The notes under the pieces: generated by a model | What the model was told of the DNA's origin: nothing | The model's input: the letters and a program-made list of their open reading frames with translations, nothing else | Database searches by the model: none | In this document: one piece after another, positions 1 through 11,803 of the stretch | Layout of the letters: the number at the start of each line of letters is the position of its first letter | How positions within the stretch are numbered: position 1 is the stretch's first letter | Program-made: the position numbers and the translations under genes | DNA from: Candidatus Nanopelagicales bacterium | GTDB taxonomy: Bacteria; Actinomycetota; Actinomycetes; S36-B12 | Reading direction: 5' to 3' | NCBI GenBank assembly: GCA_018402235.1 | Contig: JAGYJJ010000002.1 | Coordinates: 279,159-343,158 of the forward strand | DNA length: 64,000 nt

Positions 1-2
1 TG

Positions 3-635
3 CTATCGACCGTGTCCACCGCGCTCGCCCGTCCGGTGATGAACACAATCCTGCTGGTCTTGGGTGTGTACGTGTTGTTCCGTTACCTACGCCACCGGGT
101 GGTGACGTTGCGCAAGGGCCGCCCCGGCAAACGCTTTTTGTCCCCACTTGGATTGATCGGCGGGTTCATCGATGCCACAGGCGGCGGGGGTTGGGGTCCG
201 GTCACCACACCCGCGTTGATGACCACCGGCCGGATGGCGCCGCATCGAGTTATCGGAACCGTTTCGGCCGCGGAGTTCATCGTTGCGGTGTCCGCGAGTA
301 TCGGCTTCCTCGTAGGCCTGGGGCTGGCGGCGGTGGACCTGACGGTGCTGCTGCCACTGTTGATCGGTGGCGTGATCGCGGCACCGTTCGCCGCCTGGGT
401 CGCCCGGCGGTTACCGATGCGGGTCATGGGCGTGGCTGTGGGCGGAATGATCATCGTGACGAACACGTTCTCGTTGATGCGCACGTTTGAGGTAGCCGGC
501 TCGGTGATGGGTGCAGTGCTTGGGCTGATGGCCGTGGTGTGGATGTCACTTGTGGTGATGGTGACGGTTCAGCACTTCGCCGCGAAGCGCGCTTCGGGTG
601 AGTTGGATGCGGCTAAGCAGCCAACGTCCGTATGA
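3..635 (+). CDS. TauE/SafE (TSUP) family membrane transporter, 5'-truncated by window edge
   Basis: The reading frame is open to the left edge, so the true start lies outside the window and only about the last 210 residues are present. The family usually has 240-300 residues. Visible are about six hydrophobic segments and the glycine-rich loop GGFIDATGGGGWGP, which is characteristic of the second half of TSUP proteins. Members export or import sulfite, sulfonates or other small anions across the cytoplasmic membrane; the substrate cannot be told from sequence. The 3' end overlaps the convergent hemW gene by 23 bp. The family call is firm, the substrate is unknown. Confidence 0.85.
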   Translation, partial: LSTVSTALARPVMNTILLVLGVYVLFRYLRHRVVTLRKGRPGKRFLSPLGLIGGFIDATGGGGWGPVTTPALMTTGRMAPHRVIGTVSAAEFIVAVSASIGFLVGLGLAAVDLTVLLPLLIGGVIAAPFAAWVARRLPMRVMGVAVGGMIIVTNTFSLMRTFEVAGSVMGAVLGLMAVVWMSLVVMVTVQHFAAKRASGELDAAKQPTSV

Positions 636-1763
636 CGTAATCGGCGAGCAGCCGGCCCTTGCGCGTCAGGACGAGCCTTTGTTCGTTGTTGATCGATTCC
701 TGCTCGATGAGCTGTTGGTCGCGGAGTTCAACGATGGTTTGCTCGCTGCACGCGAGGTCTGTGCGCGCGATTCCGTCTTTCATGCGCATGCCCAGCATGA
801 GGTTCTCGAGTGTGCGTTGCTCGAGCGTAAGAATCTCTTCGTCTTGCATCGGCGATAGATCTGCACTCACGCGTTGGGCGTAGCTATGCGGGTGTTTGAC
901 GTTCCACCAACGCCGGCCATGAAGGTGACTATGTGCACCCGGACCGATCCCCCACCAAGCTGAGTTGCGCCAGTAGGCGATGTTGTGGCGGCACTCAGCG
1001 TGCGGCTTGGCCCAGTTGCTCACCTCATACCAGTCGAAGTCCGCTGCACTGAGGCGATCGTCGATCAGTTCGTAGCGGTCGGCGGCAACGTCGTCGTCGG
1101 GCATGGGCAGTTCACCGCGCTGCACGCGCCGGGCAAGAGCGGTACCCGGCTCCACGATCAGCGAATAGGCGGAAACGTGATCCACTCCGGCATCGAGAAC
1201 TTCGTCGAGGGAGCTTGCGAGGTCCTCGTCGGTCTCACCGGGGGTGCCGTAGATCAGATCAAGATTCACGTGTTCGAAACCTGCCGCCCGTGCGGCCTTC
1301 GCTGCTGCGCTGCTGGCACCGGGGGTGTGGGTGCGTTCCAGGGTGGCGAGGACGTTGGGTGCACTGCTTTGCATGCCAAGAGAGATGCGGGTGAAGCCAC
1401 CTTGTTTCAGCGCTTCGAGCATCTCTTGGTTTATCGAGTCCGGGTTGGCTTCGGTGGTGACTTCTACATCGGCTGATACGTCGAAGTTGTCTTCAATGGC
1501 TGCTCGTAGCTGATTGAGCGCCGGGGCACCGAGCAGTGTGGGGGTGCCACCACCGAAGAAAACCGTGTCTACGCGGTGATCAGCGGCCAGATGCTGCGCC
1601 GCTTGGCGGATCTCGGCGATCAGGTGTTCATGGAAGGTGTCGCGTCGGACGTTGTCGCCGAGTTCGGTGGCGGTGTAGGTATTGAAATCGCAGTAGCCGC
1701 AGCGACTCGCACAAAACGGAACGTGGACGTACAGCGAGAGCGGAGTTGGGGTTGGTATTTCAA

Positions 1764-1767
<4 letters not shown>
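613..1767 (-). CDS. hemW: Radical SAM haem chaperone HemW (HemN-like)
   Basis: 384 residues. The radical-SAM cluster motif CxxxCxxC is C19, C23 and C26 within the stretch [20 protein letters not shown] near residue 72 is the SAM-binding glycine motif. The length and the CDFN context fit HemW rather than the longer HemN coproporphyrinogen oxidase. HemW binds haem and a 4Fe-4S cluster and delivers haem to respiratory enzymes; it is often mis-annotated as coproporphyrinogen III oxidase. It overlaps the lepA stop by 4 bp (1764-1767), so the two are probably cotranslated, an order usual in actinobacteria. Confidence 0.93.
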
Positions 1768-3626
<1,859 letters not shown>

Positions 3627-3771
3627 GGGCTACCTCGGATGCTCGAGGCCCACTAGGGGCCACCTGGGGGGTCTACCCCAGGGTACGGGTACTCTTGGGC
3701 GGCTGCAGAGCCCCGTGGCTCCAAGCGTTGACCTTAAGAAATTCAGCTGAGACGAAAGATCGAGGAAGTCC

Positions 3772-4032
3772 GTGGCGAATATCAAGTCGCAAAAGAAGCG
3801 CATCCGCACCAACGAGAAGGCTCGGTTGCGCAACAAGGACGTCAAGTCCTCGGTCAAGACCGCTGTGCGCAAGTTCCGCGAGGCTGCCGAAGCAGGCGAT
3901 ACTGCCGCCGCCACCGCCCTGGCCCGCGAGGCCACCCGTGCACTCGATAAGGCTGCCGGCAAAGGTGTCATTCACAAGAATCAGGCCGCGAACCGCAAGT
4001 CCTCGATCAGCAAGCGCGCCGAAGCGCTGTAG
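3772..4032 (+). CDS. rpsT: 30S ribosomal protein S20
   Basis: 86 residues beginning [21 protein letters not shown], the typical S20 N-terminus, rich in Lys and Arg for 16S rRNA binding. The start is GTG at 3772, preceded by a purine-rich Shine-Dalgarno (GAGGAAG) about 6 nt upstream. It is monocistronic and divergent from lepA, with holA convergent downstream. S20 between lepA and holA is the common actinobacterial arrangement. Confidence 0.96.
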   Translation: MANIKSQKKRIRTNEKARLRNKDVKSSVKTAVRKFREAAEAGDTAAATALAREATRALDKAAGKGVIHKNQAANRKSSISKRAEAL

Positions 4033-4066
4033 TTAGTTCTCGTTCGCTCGGCACTGCAGGCCCCGG

Positions 4067-5068
4067 CTAGTCCCGCTTAGCCGCGGTACCCACCACGAGC
4101 TTTTCCAATTGGTAGAGCTTCTGCTCGATCTCCAACGCGTGACCGCGTTCCAAACCGCCCTTCATCAACGCTTCGGCGTCGGCGAGTTCAACGAGAGATT
4201 GTGCCAACCGTCGTTGGTCGCCACTCCAGCGTGACCATTGACGTTTGAGGGTTCCGACCTTCCACGGCGGCAATCCCAGTTCGCGCGCCACATCGGCTTC
4301 GCTGGCACCCGGACCCATTCCGCCCACGCGGATGATGTCGCGCAACCCCGAGGCCATCGCGAGCACGCTCATGAGTCCTACCGAGGAGTCATTACCGGTG
4401 GCCGCAGCGTGACGCACCGATTCAAGCGCCTGGGCGGGCATGCGATTCCACACCTGCTCGGCGATCTGCCAGCCGGCAACGTCGGCCACTCCGGCGAAGT
4501 ACGAGCGCACGTGATCTTCGGTAATGGGATCGTCGGGCACGTCGGCCACCAACTGGCTCACCGCAGCGAACAGCATCGGCAGGTCATGACCCACCGACTC
4601 ATAGAGCACGTTCACCGCATCGGAGGTGGCACGCCGGCGGTGGCGGGCGAATTCCTTCGTGATCACCTCTATCGCTCGCTTGCCCTTTTTCACGGCCAAG
4701 CACTCGATCTCGTTGGCACCCGCGCCGCGCAAAGCCTCCAGGAACTTCTTTCCACCGGCGGTGCCGTCGTGGTGGACGATGAGCCAAACGTTGTCCGGTT
4801 GGTCAGCCAGCACCTCCTGAAGCGCCTGCATGAATGAATCGTCCGCCGATTGCAAAGAAGTGATCAACACGATCATGTCTTCACCGAATAGTGTGGGTGC
4901 GCAGGCGTAGCGCAGATCGTTTGCGGCTTCCTCAACCGAGGCATCAACCGCGACGCGGTCGGCGCCCGGAGCGCTCTTGCGAATAGCGGCCACCGTCGCG
5001 GCGATCGCGCGGTCCACAAGAGCCTGCTCACCACCGCGGGTGAGGGTTATGCGGGCTGGCGCGCTCAT
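4067..5068 (-). CDS. holA: DNA polymerase III subunit delta
   Basis: 333 residues, normal for the family. Starts MSAPARITLTRGGEQALVDR, followed by the N-terminal AAA+-like region (DVSVEE..., TLFGEDMIVLI...) and a helical C-terminal collar domain. It opens the beta clamp as part of the clamp loader. It converges on rpsT and lies 52 bp downstream of comEC on the same strand, as in many actinobacteria where holA follows comEC. The assignment rests on overall pattern and position, because delta subunits are poorly conserved. Confidence 0.88.
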   Translation of the reverse strand: MSAPARITLTRGGEQALVDRAIAATVAAIRKSAPGADRVAVDASVEEAANDLRYACAPTLFGEDMIVLITSLQSADDSFMQALQEVLADQPDNVWLIVHHDGTAGGKKFLEALRGAGANEIECLAVKKGKRAIEVITKEFARHRRRATSDAVNVLYESVGHDLPMLFAAVSQLVADVPDDPITEDHVRSYFAGVADVAGWQIAEQVWNRMPAQALESVRHAAATGNDSSVGLMSVLAMASGLRDIIRVGGMGPGASEADVARELGLPPWKVGTLKRQWSRWSGDQRRLAQSLVELADAEALMKGGLERGHALEIEQKLYQLEKLVVGTAAKRD

Positions 5069-5120
5069 GATGGGCTCAGCATGTCATGTCGGTTTGACCT
5101 TTCGTTGGCCTTCGGTATCG

Positions 5121-7460
5121 CTACGAACCTCGCCGGGTCACCCAACCAAGATGGCCGTTCTCATCGCGAATCACCGCGATGTCCCCGTGGTGGTCGGTGC
5201 GCACGATCGTGGCACCGGCGGCCCGCCACTCCTCGAGCGTCTCAGCGTTCGGGTGACCGAAGGAATTGTCCGCACCGACGCTGACCAAGGCCAGATCCGC
5301 ATCGGCCCAGGAGGCGAAACGCGGGTGCTGGTGGGGTGAGCCGTGATGAGGAACCTTCACAACATCGAAGGTGCCGGGCCCACCCACGATCGCTGCTTGG
5401 GCGGGTGGCTCAATATCCCCGGTAAGTAGCACGCGCAATCCGTGCACGCGCGCATCAATCACGATGCTCGCGTTGTTGGCGCGTGAACCCTGCGATGAAC
5501 CACTCGAGGTGATGATGCGCCGGGGCCACATCACCCGGTACTCGCCGCCACCCACGCGAAAACTCACACCGGCGGTGAGTTCGCGCGACGCGATACCTCG
5601 ACGTTCGAGTTCGTATTGAACTCCAGCAGCTTGTTCCTCGGGCTCGTGGGCAATCGTGGTGAAGACAGCATCCACCTGCCGACCATCGATCGCTCCGGCT
5701 AATCCGTTCACATGATCGGCATGGAAGTGCGTTAGCACCAGCACCGCGATGTGATCGATACCCAAATCGCTCAGGCAGCGATCAATCGCGCGTGCGGATA
5801 TTCCGGTGTCTACCACCACAGCGCCGGTACCTACCGATGGAGCGATCACCAGCCCGTCGCCTTGACCGACGTCGCACTGCACCAAAGCCCAGTTGCTTGG
5901 TGGCCAGGCTCGGCGATCCGGGGGCGCAATCACCCACACCAGGAGGCCAATCACAATCGTGCCCGCTGCTGCGATTCGCAACCTGGGCGAACCGATTCGC
6001 CACAGCACGATGCTCACCGCGGTCACGACGACAACGACTGCAGCGATCATCGGCGATCCACGAATGCGCATCACGTCGATGGCAGCGGCATGGATTGCAA
6101 CTTGGGCGATCCACTCGCCGGACATCGCACCAACCCACGCCACTATGTCGGCGAGCGGCGTCAGTATCGGAACAAGTCCGATGATCGCGGCCGCGAGTCC
6201 GGCCACCGTTATCAACGGGACGACCGGCATCGCCAACAGATTCGCGGGTACGGCCGATACCCCCACATAGGCGCCCATTGCCAACAGCACGGGTGCGGTT
6301 GCTGCCTGTGCTGCGAGGGTCAAGGATGCGGCGATCGTTACGGCTACGGGAATGCGCGACCCCCATTCGGTTTCCTCAATGCGCTTTTTGAGGGTGGGCG
6401 CCAACATGACTATCCCTGCGGTCGCGGCAACCGATAGGGCGAACCCCCAACTGACCGACAGTGACGGAACGATCACCACAAGCACCAAGACCGCAGTTGC
6501 CAGGATTGAAGGCCCTGGTCGTCTGCCACCCACCAGAAGCGAGAGCACCACCACCGCACCCATCACACCGGCACGAAGCACACTCGGTTCGGGGTGCACG
6601 ACGATTGCGTAGAAGACCAGGGCTATCAGTGCAGCCACTATGCGAGCCACCATAGGTAGGCGCAATAGCCACGCCAGCCCGATCACCGCACCCACAACGA
6701 TCGCCACGTTTCCTCCGGACACCGCGGTCAGATGTGACAGTCCGCTCATCCGCATCTGTTCGACCAGTTCGGGCGACATCGCGTTCTCATCGCCAATTGC
6801 AAGTCCGGCGACAAGTGCCGATCCCCCAGCCGGGCGTGCCGGCAAACTTGCTTGCAGTGCATCGCGGACCTGCTGCGCGACGCGGTCGATGAGACCGGGC
6901 GTTCCGGTGATCGTGAAGTCGTCGTCGGCTTGTAGGTAGGCGGCGGTGTGGACCGAACCACCCGCCGGGCGCAACCGGCCTTCGACCCGTACCGGGGTTC
7001 CCGTGGTGGGCGCGCTGGCGAACCGCGGGAGGGTGACCGACACCGGCACCTCAATACCGATCGTCGCGGATGTCGTTGCGCTGACGTGACTCATGGAGAA
7101 GCGGTTCGTGGATAGCGGGACATAGATAGCGCCCAGGGACTCGCGCGGCGGGCCGCTGATCACCCCTGAAACGGACACCTGCTCGCCCATGAAGGGGGTA
7201 AGCGCCGGGGCGCTCCAGGCCGATATCTGCATAGCGGCCGCAACAGCGGCGATGGCAACAGAGCTTGTCGTTACGACAATCCCGCTGCGGCGGCGCAGCA
7301 CCACCATCACAACGAGCGTTGCTGCCACGACAGCCTGGATCAATCGAACTGCAACTTCGTGGCGCGTCTGGAGGGAATCGATCGAAGAAAGACCAAGCAG
7401 CACGCCCGCACAGGCAGCCCAGGCGGCTAGCGCCGGAGCAACCAGCCGCAGATCGGTCAC
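5121..7460 (-). CDS. comEC: ComEC/Rec2 DNA-uptake channel protein
   Basis: 779 residues. There is an N-terminal pair of membrane segments and an OB-like region, then the Competence domain with the diagnostic stretch MSGLSHLTAVSGGNVAI (about residue 235) and many membrane helices. A C-terminal metallo-beta-lactamase-like domain carries the HxHxDH motif in LTHFHADHVNG. ComEC conducts single-stranded DNA across the cytoplasmic membrane in natural transformation. It overlaps comEA by 4 bp (7457-7460). No type IV pilus or comF genes are in this window, so actual competence cannot be judged. Confidence 0.93.
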   Translation of the reverse strand: MTDLRLVAPALAAWAACAGVLLGLSSIDSLQTRHEVAVRLIQAVVAATLVVMVVLRRRSGIVVTTSSVAIAAVAAAMQISAWSAPALTPFMGEQVSVSGVISGPPRESLGAIYVPLSTNRFSMSHVSATTSATIGIEVPVSVTLPRFASAPTTGTPVRVEGRLRPAGGSVHTAAYLQADDDFTITGTPGLIDRVAQQVRDALQASLPARPAGGSALVAGLAIGDENAMSPELVEQMRMSGLSHLTAVSGGNVAIVVGAVIGLAWLLRLPMVARIVAALIALVFYAIVVHPEPSVLRAGVMGAVVVLSLLVGGRRPGPSILATAVLVLVVIVPSLSVSWGFALSVAATAGIVMLAPTLKKRIEETEWGSRIPVAVTIAASLTLAAQAATAPVLLAMGAYVGVSAVPANLLAMPVVPLITVAGLAAAIIGLVPILTPLADIVAWVGAMSGEWIAQVAIHAAAIDVMRIRGSPMIAAVVVVVTAVSIVLWRIGSPRLRIAAAGTIVIGLLVWVIAPPDRRAWPPSNWALVQCDVGQGDGLVIAPSVGTGAVVVDTGISARAIDRCLSDLGIDHIAVLVLTHFHADHVNGLAGAIDGRQVDAVFTTIAHEPEEQAAGVQYELERRGIASRELTAGVSFRVGGGEYRVMWPRRIITSSGSSQGSRANNASIVIDARVHGLRVLLTGDIEPPAQAAIVGGPGTFDVVKVPHHGSPHQHPRFASWADADLALVSVGADNSFGHPNAETLEEWRAAGATIVRTDHHGDIAVIRDENGHLGWVTRRGS

Positions 7461-8233
7461 ATGCCAGCCAGGTCTCGGATCTGTTCGATCATCGACGGAC
7501 CGATTCCGGAGACCTCCATGAGTTCATCAATCGACGTGAACGGTCCGTTTTTCTCCCGCCACTGCACGATTCGTTCGGCTATGGCCGGACCCACGCCAGG
7601 AAGCTCGTCGAGGAGGTCGACACTTGCTGAGTTGATCGAGATCTTCGATGGGGTGGTTCCGGCGACTGGCACGCCTACGAAGATCTGTTCACCGTCTACC
7701 ACCGGCCGAGCCAGGTTCACCGATTCCAGCGCCTTATCTTTCGTGGCTCCCCCGGCCGCTTCGATGGCATCTTGCACACGGGAACCGATCGGCAGTTCCA
7801 CAACGCCGGGCTGGGCCACCTTGCCCACCACGTGCACCAACACCTGACCGGATACTTCTTCGAGGGCCAGTCCCGGATCAACCTCGTTACCCACCTGGAC
7901 AACATCGCCCACCGATTGAACCGGTTCGGGTTGACCACTCCACCACCACCAGGCAACCACCAACCCGAGGGCGGCGATAAGCGCGAGCGCCGCCTTGCGA
8001 GCACGTGGATCCCACGTTGTGAACCAGCGCGGCAGATGGCGGGCAGAGTCCTCGTCCTCGCTGCCAGTCGCGAACGCGGTGGGTGCAGCGTCCAGCAAAC
8101 GGTGGCCGGTGCGCTGGGCAGGTGGTGCGTCGAACTGCGAACCTTCCCCATCGGCTGACGAGAACCCGGTGGTTGGCGGCGTTTGGGCCACCAGAGCAAG
8201 ACGATCTTGGACGCGGGGATGCTTGGACCACAT
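7457..8233 (-). CDS. comEA: ComEA-like DNA-binding protein (SLBB plus helix-hairpin-helix)
   Basis: 258 residues. A cytoplasmic N-terminus of about 90 residues is followed by one membrane anchor (ALALIAALGLVVAWWWW). Next come an SLBB/soluble-ligand-binding region (VHVVGKVAQPGVVELPIGSR) and a C-terminal double helix-hairpin-helix (LLDELPGVGPAIAERIV and LMEVSGIGPSMIEQI). ComEA binds incoming double-stranded DNA outside the membrane and passes it to ComEC. It is translationally coupled to comEC by a 4-bp overlap. Confidence 0.9.
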   Translation of the reverse strand: MWSKHPRVQDRLALVAQTPPTTGFSSADGEGSQFDAPPAQRTGHRLLDAAPTAFATGSEDEDSARHLPRWFTTWDPRARKAALALIAALGLVVAWWWWSGQPEPVQSVGDVVQVGNEVDPGLALEEVSGQVLVHVVGKVAQPGVVELPIGSRVQDAIEAAGGATKDKALESVNLARPVVDGEQIFVGVPVAGTTPSKISINSASVDLLDELPGVGPAIAERIVQWREKNGPFTSIDELMEVSGIGPSMIEQIRDLAGM

Positions 8234-8380
8234 ACCTCGACGTTAAGCAGTGTTCGCACCGGAAAACAGATGCGAATTTGAGCTGTGGATAGCGATCACG
8301 CTGGCTGTGGATGTGTTGAGGGGTGGGTGCACTGAGGAGTGGATGTACTGAGGTGAATACGTACTTGCGCAGGAACAGCC

Positions 8381-10900
8381 CTACTCAGGAACAACGTTGA
8401 CGAGCTTAGGCGCGCGCACCACTACCGTGCGGATGCCTCGACCCTCGAGTGCTGCCGTCACGGCGCTCGATGCCAGCGCGAGTTCGCGCAAGTCATCCTC
8501 ACCGATGTTCGGGGCAACCTCGAGGCGGTCCTTGACTTTGCCGGACACCTGCACCACACAGGTCACCGAATCCTCGACCAGCAACGACTCATCGATCGCC
8601 GGCCAACCAACACGTGCCACGCTCGGCTCATGGCCGAGCCGTGCCCACATGTCTTCAGCGGTGTAGGGGGCAACGAGCGAGAGCATGATGGCGACTGCTT
8701 CGGCGCCCTCGCGCGCTGCAGGATCGTCGGGACCTGGACCTGAATCAATGGCCTTGCGAAGTACGTTCACCAGTTCCATCACGCGCGCAACGGCCACGTT
8801 GAAGCGGAATGTTTCAACCGCGAGGGATGCATCGTGCAGCGCCTTGTGCGTGGCCTTGCGAACGGCGAGGTCGCCGGTGGTGGGATCGACGCCTGGGGCG
8901 GAGGTGACGTCGCCGGACAACCGCCACGCGCGCGCCAGGAACTTGGTCGAACCGGCCGGTGAGACTTCGGCCCAATCGACGTCGTCCTCCGGAGGTCCGG
9001 CGAAAACCATGGACAGCCGAATGGCGTCGACGCCGTGCTCTCCGAGCTCATCGGACAAGCGCACCAGGTTGCCGCGCGACTTACTCATGGCCGAGCCCTC
9101 CATGATCACCATGCCCTGGTTAAGCAACCGGGTGAACGGCTCGTTGAAATCGACCAGGCCCATATCGTGCAAGACCTTGGTGAAGAAGCGGCTGTAGAGC
9201 AGGTGCAAGATCGCGTGGGTCACGCCGCCCACGTACTGATCCACCGGCAACCACTGCCCCACTTTCTGCGGATCGAATGCGGCGTTCTCATCGTGGGGAT
9301 CAACAAAGCGCAGGTAGTACCAGGACGAATCGACGAATGTGTCCATCGTGTCTGGATCACGCGTTGCCTCACCCCCGCACTGCGGGCACGCGACATTCGC
9401 CCACTCGGTGGCCGCACCGAGAGGCGATGTTCCCTTGGGTTTGAGGTCCAGGCCCTCGGCCGGCGGCAGCGTCGACGGGAAGTTGATCGTCCGGAACCGG
9501 GACCTCACCGCATGACGGGCAGTGAATGATCGGAATGGGTGTCCCCCAGTAACGCTGACGCGAGATGAGCCAATCGCGCAGGCGGTAATTCACTGCTTCC
9601 TTGCCGGTGCCACGCTCGGCCAAGATCTCGATGATCGCGGCGATCGCATCGTGCTTATTCAAGCCATCCAAGGGGCCGGAGTTGATGTGAAGGCCGTCGT
9701 CGGCGGTAGCTTCCCACGTGACCGACGGATCCTCACCGGCATCGACCACCACGCGAACGGGCAGATCGAAAGCCTTCGCGAAATCCAAGTCGCGTTGATC
9801 GTGCGCCGGAACGGCCATGATCGCGCCGGTGCCGTAATCGGCGAGTACGTAATCCGACGCCCACACCTGAATGCGCTCACCGTTGACCGGATTGATCGCA
9901 TACCGCTGTAAGAACACGCCCGTCTTCTCGCGTGAGGAGTCGAGGCGATCCATTTCCGAGGTTTGCTTGACCTTGTCTAGGTACGCGGTGAACTCATCTT
10001 GCGCGGGTGTGCCTTCTGCGAGTTCGGCAGCGAGATCGGAATCGGCTGCGACAACAAAGAACGTCGCGCCGTAGAGCGTGTCCGGGCGAGTGGTGTAAAC
10101 CGTGACGGGCTCCTCGCGACCTTCGATCACGAAATCGACCTCGGCACCCGTGGATCGACCGATCCAGTTGCGCTGCATCAGCAGCACCTTCTCCGGCCAG
10201 GCGCCCTCGAGTTGGGCCATATCGTCGAGCAGGCGATCGGCGTAGTCGGTGATCTTCAGGTACCACTGCGTGAGCTTCTTCTTGGTGACGGCGGTGTCGC
10301 AGCGTTCGCAGAGCCCGGCAACCACCTGCTCGTTCGCGAGAACGGTCTGACACTCCGGGCACCAGTTGACGTTGCTGGCCTTGCGGTAAGCGAGGCCGCG
10401 CTTGAACATCTGCAGGAAGAACCACTGATTCCAGTGGTAGTACTCCGGATCGCAGGTGTTGAGCACCCGATCCCAGTCGAAACTGCACGCGTAGCGACGC
10501 ATCGATGCTTTTGCTGGGCGATGTTGTCGTAAGTCCAGCGCACCGGATCCTCACCGCGACGGATCGCGGCGTTCTCCGCTGGCAAGCCGAACGCATCCCA
10601 ACCGATCGGGTGCATCACGTTGAAGCCCTGCTGGACCCAGTACCGGGCGATCACATCACCGAGCGCGTACGCCTCCGCGTGACCCATGTGCAGATCACCC
10701 GAAGGGTAGGGAAACATGTCCAGTACGTACTTCTTAGGCCGGTCATCGTCGGGCAACCCCGAACGGAAAGGCGCGAGCTCATCCCAAACCGGCAGCCAGC
10801 GCTCTTGGATCGCGGTGAAGTTGTAACGGCTGTCGTCGCTATCTGCGTTTATTGAGTCCGGTGCGTCGACTGAGTTGTCTGGGCTGGCTGGCGTAGTCAT
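8381..10900 (-). CDS. leuS: Leucyl-tRNA synthetase, split by two single-base indels
   Basis: Three overlapping reading frames together encode one continuous LeuRS of about 839 residues. Frame one starts at 10900 and carries the class I HIGH-type motif ([11 protein letters not shown]). Frame two begins near residue [12 protein letters not shown] and carries the CP1 editing domain and zinc-like CPEC/CERC pairs. Frame three carries the second CPQCGGEA region and the KMSKS-type motif (AMSKSRGN). The first break lies in a T4 run at 10509-10512, where one more base restores QQKASMRR. The second is an extra base near 9470, whose removal gives LPVDLPPAEG. The start overlaps the SGNH hydrolase stop by 4 bp. 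The enzyme is essential, so I read the breaks as sequence error rather than a pseudogene. Confidence 0.93.
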
Positions 10901-11643
10901 GGCCGGGCAAGACTACCCAGCACCTGCCCGAAGGCAGTTCCCACGGACGCGTGCGCAGCCCACGACCAATGCATTCCATCGGGGTTAGCGCTGCCGTCGC
11001 GTAGCCCGGGAAGCACGAACGGGCTCGGATCGACGAGGGGGACGTTCAGTCGATTGGCCAATTGCCGGGCAGCTGCGAGCGCGCCGGCGTGGTGGCGCTG
11101 GGCGGGGTAGTACGAGGAGTCGTACGGCGTGGGTGCCAGCAGCGCGATCGGGATCTCCGGGCGCACCGCGCGAATGGCTTCGATGATGCGGGTCAGGTAG
11201 CGGTCGGTGACCTGCTGCGGCACCTGCCGGAACGCGCCCTTGGTCGCGCGGATGATGGGTGGAGTGAGGTCGCGGTAGACCGCGCGCAGGCGTCGTCGTA
11301 ATGCTCCCGGGCGCACATAGGGAATCGAGTTGCGCAACCACACCGGGATCGACGCAGGTAATTGATCCATGCCGCCAACACCGAGCAGTACGTAATCCGC
11401 GCGCGGCAAGTACACGCCATAAGCAACCGGATCCTTGGTGAGCGCCCACCAGCCATCGCGCGAGGTCCAACCTTCGCGGGCGAGCAGGTCCACCTGGGCG
11501 CCCAGTTCGCCCGCGCATACCTGCGGGTACAGGCGGGGGTCGGTGGGAACCTCGATGCGCTCGGGCCCGTGGAAGGCGAGCGAATCGGCGATCACCAACA
11601 GGTGGCGGGCCGGTTCATGACGAATCGGCTCGTGACGGGACAC
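10897..11643 (-). CDS. SGNH/GDSL-type hydrolase
   Basis: About 248 residues if started at GTG 11643, which has AGGA 7 nt upstream. The longer open frame to 11832 would translate the intergenic 30-bp repeats (giving ..RPWWKVGQSARPWGKSVNRPG..) and is unlikely. Signature blocks are ADS in [12 protein letters not shown] (nucleophile Ser), GGMD in [12 protein letters not shown], and DxxH in NPDGMHW near the C-terminus. Members are esterases or lipases acting on acyl or acetyl esters; the substrate is unknown. There is no signal peptide with this start. It overlaps leuS by 4 bp, so leuS probably depends on a promoter upstream of this gene. Confidence 0.8.
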   Translation of the reverse strand: MSRHEPIRHEPARHLLVIADSLAFHGPERIEVPTDPRLYPQVCAGELGAQVDLLAREGWTSRDGWWALTKDPVAYGVYLPRADYVLLGVGGMDQLPASIPVWLRNSIPYVRPGALRRRLRAVYRDLTPPIIRATKGAFRQVPQQVTDRYLTRIIEAIRAVRPEIPIALLAPTPYDSSYYPAQRHHAGALAAARQLANRLNVPLVDPSPFVLPGLRDGSANPDGMHWSWAAHASVGTAFGQVLGSLARP

Positions 11644-11670
11644 GGGTGCATCCTGGCACCGCCCCACCCC

Positions 11671-11789
11671 TGGCCAATCGGTGCACTTTCCGCCAGGGCC
11701 TGGCCGATTGACCGACTTTCCCCAGGGCCTGGCCGATTGACCGACTTTCCACCAAGGCCTGGCGGAAAGTCGGTCATTCGGCCACGGCG
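11671..11789. repeat. 30-bp intergenic repeat block, three units plus one inverted unit
   Basis: Three head-to-tail units lie at 11671-11700, 11701-11729 and 11730-11759. They share TGGCCGATTGACCGACTTTC and end in a CCAGGGCC-like segment. A fourth unit, 11760-11789, is in the opposite orientation (TGGCGGAAAGTCGGTCATTC). Units three and four form an inverted repeat with about 23-bp arms and two or three mismatches. The block fills the divergent spacer between the SGNH hydrolase-leuS unit and the EamA gene. The same unit recurs at 13251-13326. Confidence 0.85.
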
Positions 11790-11803
11790 TACAGTGCGCC
11801 CTC

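Noticed and set aside
9369..10502. Intein or intron in leuS
   Set aside because: The frames join with a change of only one base at each break and no inserted sequence.
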